Origin: Candidatus Binatia bacterium
Lineage (GTDB): Bacteria; Desulfobacterota; Binatia; HRBIN30
Assembly: GCA_026415395.1 (NCBI GenBank)
Contig: JAOAHD010000001.1
Location: 1 to 64,000 of the forward strand
DNA length: 64,000 nucleotides
Direction of reading: 5' to 3'
In this document: positions 1-8,139 of the stretch, in pieces
How the letters are laid out: each line of letters opens with the position of its first letter
How positions within the stretch are numbered: the stretch's first letter is position 1
Notes under the pieces: model-generated
The model's input: only the letters and a program-made list of their open reading frames with translations
Databases searched by the model: none
What the model was told of the DNA's origin: nothing
Translations under genes and position numbers: made by a program

Positions 1-298
1 GAAGCGGCCGGCATGGTGATCGGCGCATCCTCCGCGAGCCGGGTGTTCCGCAGCGATTCGCTGCGGCCCAATTGAAGCACGAATACAAAGATAATATTGT
101 CTGCGACCTGGCTGTGTTCCGCAGCGATTCGCTGCGGCCCAATTGAAGCTAAGGTAGAATTACGTGTACGCAATTTAGATGAAGTTGTGTTCCGCAGCGA
201 TTCGCTGCGGCCCAATTGAAGCTCAATGTCTCAGGATTTGGCGGCTCGCGGTCTCCACGCCCGGTGTTCCGCAGCGATTCGCTGCGGCCCAATTGAAG
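1..298 (+). CRISPR. CRISPR array, distal end (4 full repeats plus the tail of a fifth)
   Basis: Four 35-nt direct repeats, identical as read, lie at 43-77, 114-148, 187-221 and 264-298. Bases 1-4 (GAAG) match the end of a further repeat, so the array continues off the left edge. The repeat opens GTGTTCCGCAGCG and ends GGCCCAATTGAAG. Its core CCGCAGCGA-T-TCGCTGCGG is a near-perfect palindrome that would fold in a crRNA. Spacers are 38 (5-42), 36, 38 and 42 nt, all different. Base 36 is C after every repeat except the last, where it is G, so the unit may be 36 nt with a degenerate terminal copy. The ATTGAAG end is usually the 3' end in type I repeats, which would put the leader to the left. There is no cas gene in the window, so the subtype cannot be assigned. 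Confidence 0.95.
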
Positions 299-952
299 GC
301 TTGCAATGGTTGGTCGGTTACGCAAAGAGGGAGGGCGCAACGGCTCCCTAGCCGCTGACCTGCCACGCCCCTTTTAAAAAAAGCTCGATTTCTTCGAGAA
401 TTTCATGGTAACGCGCTGAGCACGTTGGCAGGGCCTCTTCTAGTGGCAATCGCACTCCGGTGGGACAACGATTTGAGGTGGCTCACCGTGGTTCGTGCTG
501 CGTGCCGAAGCTCCGTTTAGCAATTCCACTTCTTACCCTGGGCGCTTGTGGAAACGAGTCCCCAGAACTTCCGATGTTCGTGAGAAGCGACGCCATCGCT
601 CCGAGGGCAGTAGGGAAAAACCTACTCCGATCCCACCGCATTCCAACTCCTCGCTCGGGAGCTGCGAGCGGAGCGGGTTCTTGGAGATAGCTCGCCGACA
701 ACTGTGAATGACAATCATCTGGCGGCGCAATCGCAAGGCTTCGTCGGCCACACGTCGCCGAGCCACCCGCACGAGATTCACTCAGGCGATGTCTTCCCAC
801 CAAAGGCAATCCAGCTAACACGTCACCCTAGTCAACGCCAACCAAGGCCATGGCTCCGCTCTCTGGCGACCTCCCAGCCCCGGAAGCAGCAACTGCTTCG
901 CGGCCGCGCACGCCTGGCTCGGCCACCTTTGCTTGCGCTATAGGGCAACCGC
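299..952. other. Intergenic region after the CRISPR array, no gene recognised
   Basis: The small ORFs here overlap one another on both strands and show no recognisable protein. I looked for an FMN riboswitch because a riboflavin gene follows, and saw none of its conserved boxes. A short inverted repeat (CTCGA...TCGAG) lies near 383-397. Nothing else can be supported. Confidence 0.6.
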
Positions 953-2173
953 ATGTTCACTGCGGTTCGTTTGCCGTCGAAACGCCCCGGGCGAGTCCAT
1001 TCCATCGAGGAGTGTCTGGCCGATTTGCGGGCCGGGAAGATGGTCATCCTGGTGGACGATGAGAACCGGGAAAACGAAGGCGACCTGTGTTTAGCCGCAG
1101 AAAAGGTGACGCCCGAAGCTATCAATTTCATGACGAAGTACGGGCGAGGGCTAATCTGCTTGGCGCTCACCGAAGAGCGGGTACGCGAGCTCGGGTTACC
1201 GATGATGGTGGCGGAAAACCGCGCACCGCTCGGCACTGCGTTCACGGTGTCCATCGATGCGCGCCACGGCATAACCACAGGGGTCAGCGCCGCCGACCGG
1301 GCGCACACCATTCGGGTCGCGATCCGCGAGGGCACGCGTCCACACGACCTTGTGACCCCCGGTCACGTTTTCCCTTTGATGGCGCGTCGTGGCGGGGTGT
1401 TGGTGCGCACCGGGCAAACGGAAGGCTCGGTGGACCTCGCCCGTCTTGCTGGCCTCAGGCCGGCAGCGGTGATTTGCGAAATCATGAAAGAGGATGGCAC
1501 GATGGCGCGCCTTCCCGACCTGGAACGCTTTGCTGCAACCCACAATCTGAAAATCTGCACGATTGCCGACCTGGTGCAGTACCGCCTTCGGCACGACTCG
1601 CTCGTGCATCGTGTGGCCGAGGCCAGGCTCGACAGCCGCTATGGCGGCGAGTTCAAGATTTACGTCTACCACACCGATGTGGACGACGGAGAGCACGTGG
1701 CGTTGGTGAAGGGGAAGATTTCACCGGACGAACCGGTGCTGGTGCGGGCCCACGCCGAATTTCTCCCTGGCGACGTGTTCAACATGGCGGAGCAAAACAC
1801 CGCCGCGTTACTGCAAGAGTCCATGAGGATGATCGGCGAGGCGGGCAAGGGCGTGATCGTCTACCTGCGCCGGCAAGGCCGGGGGGCCGAACTCGCACAC
1901 TTGCAGCGGCAAATGGCTCGCAACCCGAGCACGGATCCCGAAACCCGGCAACGGGCGTTCCGAGACTACGGGATTGGCGCACAGATTTTGCGCGACGTCG
2001 GGGTGCGGAAAATTCGCTTGCTCAGCAATTTCCCGCGGCGGCTGGTGAGCTTGCCGGGGTACGGCCTAGAGATCGTCGAATGCGTGCCCATTGCTCTCCC
2101 CAAGGACAACGGAGGTAAAAGCTCGCCGCGCCCCCGGGCCACTAAGGCGAAGGCACCACGGGCGCGGAGTTGA
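953..2173 (+). CDS. ribB: 3,4-dihydroxy-2-butanone 4-phosphate synthase with degenerate GTP cyclohydrolase II domain (RibBX-like)
   Basis: A 406-residue cytosolic riboflavin-pathway enzyme in the RibB-RibA two-domain layout. The N-terminal half has the intact RibB acidic motif DDENRENEGDL (residues 35-45) and should convert ribulose 5-phosphate to 3,4-dihydroxy-2-butanone 4-phosphate. The C-terminal half aligns with GTP cyclohydrolase II, but the three zinc-binding cysteines of the family motif are F270, Q281 and T283 (segment beginning HAEFLPGDVF). The usual RQEGR motif is RRQGR. The RibA half therefore probably cannot hydrolyse GTP, as described for RibBX-type proteins. The tail (about 386-406) is basic and low in complexity. 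There is no other rib gene in the window. The ATG at 953 gives a normal RibB N-terminus. Confidence 0.92.
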   Translation: MFTAVRLPSKRPGRVHSIEECLADLRAGKMVILVDDENRENEGDLCLAAEKVTPEAINFMTKYGRGLICLALTEERVRELGLPMMVAENRAPLGTAFTVSIDARHGITTGVSAADRAHTIRVAIREGTRPHDLVTPGHVFPLMARRGGVLVRTGQTEGSVDLARLAGLRPAAVICEIMKEDGTMARLPDLERFAATHNLKICTIADLVQYRLRHDSLVHRVAEARLDSRYGGEFKIYVYHTDVDDGEHVALVKGKISPDEPVLVRAHAEFLPGDVFNMAEQNTAALLQESMRMIGEAGKGVIVYLRRQGRGAELAHLQRQMARNPSTDPETRQRAFRDYGIGAQILRDVGVRKIRLLSNFPRRLVSLPGYGLEIVECVPIALPKDNGGKSSPRPRATKAKAPRARS

Positions 2174-2233
2174 CCGCGGCGACGGTCCGGCGCCTGCCAC
2201 GTTGCCACGCTCGTGTTCCTGCCGGCGGGCTGT

Positions 2234-3106
2234 TCACTGAATTTTTTCCACCCAAGCGCCCAGGTCCCAACTGTAACTCATTCCAAAACGCAGGCCGAAA
2301 TTTTCGCTGGCTGTATCGAGCCCAGCCGTCGCACCGAAAAAGAACGCCATCGGGCCGTGAACCACCCGCATGCCGGCAGCGGCGCGTGTACGGTCGTTAC
2401 CGAACCTCGAACCGGCCAGCCCAGAAAGCTCTGCCAGAAGCTGGAATTGGCTCGCGCCAGATTGCTCGCGCCCCCACAAGGGACCTTCAACGGCGAGCGC
2501 GTACACGAACAAATCGTCCTGTCCTCCGGGGCCAAACCTCCGGCCGAGCAATTCCCCCGGGTTCCCCAGGAGCAAGATGCCCAAATTGGTGTGCAGCCGT
2601 AGTGGGCCCGCCTCTTTGGAGACCAATGCAAGCAGGTCGAAATCCGTCTCATCCGTGCCTAAGCGATCGTCCTTGTTCGCGTTCGGCAATTTAGTTCCAA
2701 AACGCACCGCGAGAGCCGGCCAGGTCGCGTCCTCCGCGCGCACACGGACTTTGGTGTGCAAGCGGGCATCACCGGAGCCATACTGCCAGTTCGTCTGCCC
2801 GCGGGTGGTTTGCTCGTCGAGGTAAATCGCCTCGTACTGTGCCTCGATTTCGACCCAGTCGGCAGCCCCGGCGCGGAACCCGAGTTGGGGGACTGCCCAG
2901 CGGTCTTGCCGCCGCAACGCCCCTGGCGCGGTGAAAAATGGGAAGCGCTCATCCCTGGCGTACGCAGCGGAAACTGTGAGCTCGGCGCGACCATCCGGCA
3001 AAATTGCCGCATCGTAGGCATTAAGCGGGGCCAACGAAGCTTGCTGGGCAACAGCCACAGCCGGCAACCAAGCAGCCAGCACGCACCACCACCGCAAGCT
3101 CCGCAT
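2234..3106 (-). CDS. Putative outer-membrane beta-barrel protein
   Basis: A 290-residue protein. The start at 3106 is chosen because GGAGG sits 4 nt upstream and the first 22 residues (MRSLRWWCVLAAWLPAVAVAQQ) form a Sec signal peptide. The longer open frame upstream has no such support. The mature part is rich in alternating hydrophobic and polar strands with aromatic belts, as in small porin-like barrels that are often annotated as outer-membrane transport or phenol-degradation proteins. The last residue is Q rather than the classical F. It lies divergently from dsbD. The function is unknown and the barrel is inferred from composition only. Confidence 0.6.
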   Translation of the reverse strand: MRSLRWWCVLAAWLPAVAVAQQASLAPLNAYDAAILPDGRAELTVSAAYARDERFPFFTAPGALRRQDRWAVPQLGFRAGAADWVEIEAQYEAIYLDEQTTRGQTNWQYGSGDARLHTKVRVRAEDATWPALAVRFGTKLPNANKDDRLGTDETDFDLLALVSKEAGPLRLHTNLGILLLGNPGELLGRRFGPGGQDDLFVYALAVEGPLWGREQSGASQFQLLAELSGLAGSRFGNDRTRAAAGMRVVHGPMAFFFGATAGLDTASENFGLRFGMSYSWDLGAWVEKIQ

Positions 3107-3205
3107 GTCACCTCCTTCGCCGCGCCGACCGAAGCAACGCGGCCGCAGTATTCGTGACGAGCGCCACAATTGCAAGACTACGCATGCTGTGCTTGCACGA
3201 ATTTC

Positions 3206-4954
3206 GTGCGTGCTCTTCGCCAGGTCCTCCTCGCTGTGGCCCTGCCGCTGATTGCCGTTGCCGCAGACATCGTTGAGCTTTCTGTGCGCTCGGTCGCCCC
3301 GAACGCGATTCGCGGCGGGAGCGTACCGCTCGAGGTTCAAGTCCGGATCGCACCCGGATGGCACATCCACGGCCATGAAGCCGACGAACCGTTTCTGATC
3401 CCGACCGAACTTTCCTTCGAGCTCCCGGAGGGAGCCCATGTTGGGCCAATCCGTTACCCCCTAGCCGAGAGCCGCAGTTTTGCCTTTGCACCGACCAAAG
3501 TCCTCAAAGTCTATCAAGGAACTGTTCGCATTGGCTCGACCCTGACGGTGGACAAGGAATTCGCTGGATCAGAAGTGCCGGTGTCGGCTCGACTGCGCTA
3601 CCAAGCCTGCACCGACACCACGTGCGCCCCGCCGAAAACGGTGACGGCACAACTCGTTTTGCCAGTCGCCGATCGCCAAGAGGCAGGCGTAGGTGGGGCA
3701 ACATTTTCATCCGCAGCGACTCCCGGCCCTGATTTTTCGACTTGGTTCAGTGAGCGCGGGCGCCTGACCACGCTCTTGCTCACGCTCCTCCTCGGTCTGG
3801 GCCTCAACCTCACGCCCTGCGTGTATCCATTGATCTCGATTACAGTAGCGTTTTTCGGGCGCCAGGCGGCGAGCAACGCCTATCGGCGCGCGCTGCTCGC
3901 CGCGGCGTATGTCTCGGGCATCGTTGCCAGCTTTGTCGCGCTCGGCGTCGCCGTCGCACTCTCCGGCGGGATGTTTGGTGCCTGGCTGCAGCGTCCGCCA
4001 GTGCTCATCGGCTTCGCCGCGCTCATGATGTTGCTCGCGGGCAGCTCCTTTGGGCTGTACCAGTTCCGGCTTCCTTCTGTGCTCACGCGCCGGGCAGGCG
4101 GCGCGATGCCGGGGCTCCTTGGTGCGCTCGCTATGGGAGCAAGCATGGGGTTGGTGGCAGCGCCTTGCGTGGGGCCCGTGGTGGTGGGCTTGCTGTTGTT
4201 CGTTGGGCAGAAAGGCGATCCCTGGCTCGGCGTCCAATTGTTCGCAGCGTTAGGCACCGGCCTGGGCCTACCGTACCTGCTGCTCGCGTTCCTGGCGAGC
4301 TCGTTACACGCGTTGCCACGCTCTGGAGATTGGTTGGTTTGGATGGAGCGGCTCTTCGGTTTCGTACTGGTTGCGGCGGCGGTTTACTTCGTCGCCCCGT
4401 TGTTGCCACGGCGCGCCGTACACTTAACCTATGCCGCAGTTGCCCTCGGTGCTGCTGTGGTGCTCGGGGTTGTTCCCCTTGCGCACGCCCATCGTTGGTT
4501 TCGCTGGTTTCAACGGGTGGTAGGTGCGAGCTTACTCGGAGTCGCCCTGTGGCTGGCACTTCCCTCGGATGCTGGCAGCATGATCGAGTGGGAAGAGTAC
4601 TCCGAGCTCGCATTGGAGCAGGCAGTACGCGATGGCAAACCTGTGTTGATCGATTTTGTGGCGGATTGGTGCATCCCCTGCCACGAAATGGAGGCCACGA
4701 CATTTGCCGATCGCCGTGTTGCCGAGCTGGCGGAACGCTTCGTCATGCTGCGCGCAGACGTGACGCTCGATACCGAAAAAACCAAAGCCATGACCGAGCG
4801 TTTCCGCGTCCTCGGAGTGCCGACCATCGTTTTGCTCGATCCGGAGGGCCGAGAGGTACAGCGGCTGGTGGGGTACGTGACGGCGGAGGAGTTGGCGTTG
4901 GCGATGGGAAAGCTCGCTCCGCGAGCAGCCGGAGCCGAGCCGAGTGCAAGCTAA
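3206..4954 (+). CDS. dsbD: Thiol:disulfide interchange protein DsbD
   Basis: It passes electrons from cytosolic thioredoxin across the inner membrane to periplasmic thiols, for example for cytochrome c maturation. All three modules are present: an N-terminal periplasmic domain with the Cys pair CTDTTC, a multi-helix membrane domain with Cys in NLTPCVYP and AAPCVGP, and a C-terminal thioredoxin domain with WCIPC. GTG at 3206 is preferred because it gives a clean signal peptide (MRALRQVLLAVALPLIAVAA). A TTG at 3170 would add 12 residues including three cysteines. Neither has a clear Shine-Dalgarno site. The stop overlaps the stop of the convergent lipoprotein by 4 bp. The many c-type cytochromes in this window fit its role. 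Confidence 0.93.
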   Translation: MRALRQVLLAVALPLIAVAADIVELSVRSVAPNAIRGGSVPLEVQVRIAPGWHIHGHEADEPFLIPTELSFELPEGAHVGPIRYPLAESRSFAFAPTKVLKVYQGTVRIGSTLTVDKEFAGSEVPVSARLRYQACTDTTCAPPKTVTAQLVLPVADRQEAGVGGATFSSAATPGPDFSTWFSERGRLTTLLLTLLLGLGLNLTPCVYPLISITVAFFGRQAASNAYRRALLAAAYVSGIVASFVALGVAVALSGGMFGAWLQRPPVLIGFAALMMLLAGSSFGLYQFRLPSVLTRRAGGAMPGLLGALAMGASMGLVAAPCVGPVVVGLLLFVGQKGDPWLGVQLFAALGTGLGLPYLLLAFLASSLHALPRSGDWLVWMERLFGFVLVAAAVYFVAPLLPRRAVHLTYAAVALGAAVVLGVVPLAHAHRWFRWFQRVVGASLLGVALWLALPSDAGSMIEWEEYSELALEQAVRDGKPVLIDFVADWCIPCHEMEATTFADRRVAELAERFVMLRADVTLDTEKTKAMTERFRVLGVPTIVLLDPEGREVQRLVGYVTAEELALAMGKLAPRAAGAEPSAS

Positions 4955-5730
4955 AACTCGATGGTAAAACCTTCGCTTTCTCGGTTCTCCACGTCCTCGA
5001 GTGTCACGCGCGCCCGCACGTAGCTTTGGAAGGGCGCGAAAACATAGCCGTCCACGGTTTCCCCGGGAGCAATCGTCCGGTCATGAAGAACCCTCGGCTC
5101 CACGCGTGCCCGGTCCTCTGGTGGTAGCTTGGCGAGCACTTCTCGAGCGGCAACAGGCTGGACGCGGCGCCCGTCGCCGGTTTGCAGCGTCACTGCGGCA
5201 ACTTCGAAGCGGTATGGGCGCGAAGTGTGGTTCGCAACCCGAACGTGCACCGGGGCCACTCCTTGCTCGGCCAAATTGACCTCGAGCCCTGACGCACTCG
5301 GCCGCTCGACCACCACGGCAACATCCACACCGGACCCAGCCAATGGCCGCGGCGTCGGCCGGGCTGCCGCCATCGCGGCAAACGTCTTCTCGAATTGGCC
5401 AGCGAAGTCCAAGGACGCCAAACCCTGCCCTTCAGCTTTCGCCTCGATTTCCGCCCCCATCGTCGTGCAAAACACTTGGACCAAGACACGCGCGGTGCGT
5501 CCCGGATCTTCTTTCCTGCCGACGACAACGCCCGGGGAGCCTGGCTCCGCCCGGGTCACCTCGGCAATCTGGTAGCCTAAGCGCTGGACGGCAGAGATCG
5601 CGAGCTGCTGGGCCTCCCCGCAGGTCATCCCTTTTTCTTCGATGCGCACATAGCGTCCCGCGCAACTGGCAAGCAACAAACCCAGCAGCACGAGTTTGCT
5701 TTTGCGGAGGGCAACGCTGACTACAAACAT
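4951..5730 (-). CDS. Hypothetical lipoprotein
   Basis: A 259-residue protein with an N-terminal signal and lipobox (LLLASC, Cys at about residue 23), so it should be lipid-anchored in the periplasm or outer membrane. The N-terminal third is a small alpha/beta domain with two Cys (MTCGEAQQLA and QVFCTTMG). After an Ala/Pro-rich linker the C-terminal half looks like an Ig-like beta-sandwich (VHVRVANHTSRPYRFEV onward). I do not recognise a named family. It converges on dsbD with a 4-bp overlap. Confidence 0.7.
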   Translation of the reverse strand: MFVVSVALRKSKLVLLGLLLASCAGRYVRIEEKGMTCGEAQQLAISAVQRLGYQIAEVTRAEPGSPGVVVGRKEDPGRTARVLVQVFCTTMGAEIEAKAEGQGLASLDFAGQFEKTFAAMAAARPTPRPLAGSGVDVAVVVERPSASGLEVNLAEQGVAPVHVRVANHTSRPYRFEVAAVTLQTGDGRRVQPVAAREVLAKLPPEDRARVEPRVLHDRTIAPGETVDGYVFAPFQSYVRARVTLEDVENRESEGFTIEF

Positions 5731-5916
5731 CCTTGTGCATTAAGCCTAAATGCCTGGCCCATGCAAAGGCAGCTGCGTCGGTTCGTCTGAGTTCGCTTGC
5801 CGAACGGCTGTGCGCGCAGCGCGAATCGCTCACCGAATTTCTGCTTGCGCGCGCGGGCAAATTCATGCCATCAAGAGCTATTTACGATGGAAGGGAGGCC
5901 GCTCAGTGGAGGCTCC

Positions 5917-8103
5917 GTGACCAAGAACGGAACCAGGGGCTTCGTTCCTTTACTCGCCCGAGCTCGAGCGGCAGGGTGGTTATTACTTATCGCTTTGGCT
6001 GGTTTTGCGATCGCCGAGGTGGTCGCTCGCCCTCTTGAGAACCCCGGAGTCACCGCGGTCCACCTTGTAGGACTAGGCGTCCTCGCTATGCTCATGGTGC
6101 CGCTGTACCGGGGATCGTCGGAGCGCACGCTGATCACCGCCGCTGTGTTTGCTGTGCTGACAGCGGCGTTCGTAAGCGTTGCTGTCGCAGCCCTCACCGG
6201 CGATGCGAATAGTGCGTCGTTCATTTTTGTGTCGCTCGCCATGGGGAGTGCAGCCTTAGTCCCGTGGGGAGCGCGAGCCCAGACGCTCGTGGCAACCATT
6301 CTGGCCCTGTTGTTCCCGATCGCCGTGTACTCGGCGGAAGGCGCCTTCAGTCCGTTCCGCCTGCGAGAGTACCTCGGACTAATTGTGGTCCTCGGCGCCT
6401 CCGTTTACATCGCAGCGGAGCTCGAGCGCAATCGCCGACGAGCCGCTGCTGAGCTCCAGCGGAGACTGGAACGCGAACGGGAACTTGATGCGCAGAGGCG
6501 TTTTCTGCGAGCGGTCATCGACATCAACCCCCACCTCATCTTCGCGAAAGACCGACAGGGCCGCTTCACCTTGGTCAATCAAGCAGTTGCCGAGGTCTAT
6601 GGGACAACGGTCGATTATTTGCTCGGCAAAACCGATGCTGACTTCAATCCTCACGAAGAAGAAGTCGCGTTTTTTCGCAAGATTGACTTAGAAGTTCTGG
6701 ATACCGGAGAAGAAAGAATCGTTCCTGAAGAACGCATCACCGACGCCCAGGGGAACGTCCGTTGGTTGCGCACGATCAAGCGGCCCCTCTTCTCGCAGGA
6801 CGGGAGACCCGAGCAAGTGCTGGGCGTGGCCATGGACATTACGGAGCAGCGGACCTTTCAGGAAGAGCTCCGCGAAGAGGCCCTCATCGCCTCCACGTTG
6901 TCCCGCGCGGCGGAGGACATTATCGCTGCGCTCAACAGCCCTCAGCTTCCCGCGGTGCTCTGTGGTGTTGCTACTTGGGCGCTCGGGGGTAGGTGGGCGC
7001 AACTTTGGACCGTGGACGAAGAGAGCGGCCGTGTGCGACCCGAAGCACAGCACGCAGCGTCCCCGGAAGTGTGGCAGGCGCTGCAAGTGGTGGAAGTTCA
7101 CAAATCGATGGTGATTGATTTGTGGCGCCGGGTCGAGACCAGAGAGATCGTTACCATTTCGCCGCAAAAAGCAAGCCAGTGGATTCCGCAAACCCTACTG
7201 GGCTTGGCCAAAGCATTCTCTGGCGCCGCGGTCATTCCCCTCTGGCGCGGAAACCAAATTTCGGGTGCGCTCGTGGTGGGCGTGCAGGAAGAGGCTCTGC
7301 CATTGGCGCGGCCACTGGAGCGCATCGCTAATGGTTTGTCGCAGCTCGCCTCGCTGACCTTGGAAAACGCCCGCCTCGTGCATGAAGTGGAGCGGGCGAG
7401 TCGTCTGAAGTCGGAGTTCATGGCCACCATGTCGCACGAGTTGCGCACGCCGTTGAATGTCATCATCGGCTACAGCGGTCTGCTGCTCGAAGGCGCACTC
7501 GGGGAGCTCAGCAAAGATCAGGTGGAAGCCGTGGAGCGTTTGCGCGCGAATGCGTTGCAACTCCTCGACCTTGTGAATGCGACCCTCGATGTCACGCGAC
7601 TGGAAACCGGGAGAGTTCCGCTCGAGTTGCGGCCGACATCCGTTCCCGAAGTCGTAGCGCAGACGGTGCGAGAAACCGTGGATCAACTTCGCCCGACGGG
7701 GTTGGACATTTGGCGCGCCGTACCCCCGACTCTGCCGCGGGTGACGACGGATCCGGTCAAGCTGAAAGTCATCCTGAAAAACCTTCTCGCGAACGCCATG
7801 AAGTTTACTCCTTCGGGTTGGGTCCTCATCGACAGTCAAGTGTACAAGGACGAGCTCGTGATCCGCGTGGCAGACACTGGAATCGGCATTCCACCGACGG
7901 AGATCGAGCGCATCTTTGAGCCTTTTCAGCAGGTGGGTGCTCCGGTGGACCATCGTCACGGTGGGGTCGGCCTTGGCCTCTATATCGTGCGGCGACTGGT
8001 CGATGCCTTTGGCGGGGAAATCACCGTCGAAAGCCAAGTCGGCTACGGCACGGCGTTCACTGTACGGCTGCCAGTGGAGCCGCACGGCGCAAGCGCCCTG
8101 TAG
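5917..8103 (+). CDS. Membrane PAS-GAF sensor histidine kinase
   Basis: A hybrid-free sensor kinase of about 728 residues. In order: roughly six membrane helices (about 18-175), a short coiled coil, a PAS domain (begins DINPHLIFAKDRQGRF), a GAF-like domain (about 330-480), HisKA with phospho-acceptor H507 in SHELRTPLN, and HATPase with N-box NLLANAMKFT, G1 DTGIGIP and G2 GGVGLGLYI. GTG at 5917 is chosen because GGAGG lies at 5908-5912. ATG 5887 is the alternative, and upstream starts give an implausible N-terminus. No response regulator is adjacent. Its membrane domain resembles that of the kinase at 57.1 kb. Confidence 0.9.
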   Translation: MTKNGTRGFVPLLARARAAGWLLLIALAGFAIAEVVARPLENPGVTAVHLVGLGVLAMLMVPLYRGSSERTLITAAVFAVLTAAFVSVAVAALTGDANSASFIFVSLAMGSAALVPWGARAQTLVATILALLFPIAVYSAEGAFSPFRLREYLGLIVVLGASVYIAAELERNRRRAAAELQRRLERERELDAQRRFLRAVIDINPHLIFAKDRQGRFTLVNQAVAEVYGTTVDYLLGKTDADFNPHEEEVAFFRKIDLEVLDTGEERIVPEERITDAQGNVRWLRTIKRPLFSQDGRPEQVLGVAMDITEQRTFQEELREEALIASTLSRAAEDIIAALNSPQLPAVLCGVATWALGGRWAQLWTVDEESGRVRPEAQHAASPEVWQALQVVEVHKSMVIDLWRRVETREIVTISPQKASQWIPQTLLGLAKAFSGAAVIPLWRGNQISGALVVGVQEEALPLARPLERIANGLSQLASLTLENARLVHEVERASRLKSEFMATMSHELRTPLNVIIGYSGLLLEGALGELSKDQVEAVERLRANALQLLDLVNATLDVTRLETGRVPLELRPTSVPEVVAQTVRETVDQLRPTGLDIWRAVPPTLPRVTTDPVKLKVILKNLLANAMKFTPSGWVLIDSQVYKDELVIRVADTGIGIPPTEIERIFEPFQQVGAPVDHRHGGVGLGLYIVRRLVDAFGGEITVESQVGYGTAFTVRLPVEPHGASAL

Positions 8104-8139
8104 TCTGCTGAGCACGCCGTAAAGTGAACCGAGCTGGGG

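Noticed and set aside
299-952. Possible FMN riboswitch upstream of the riboflavin gene
   Set aside because: The conserved RFN boxes could not be found, and the only GGTG/CCGG stretches lack the required order.
1087-2118. A 343-residue ORF in another frame over ribB
   Set aside because: Arg/Pro/Gly-rich shadow of a clearly conserved enzyme in a GC-rich genome.
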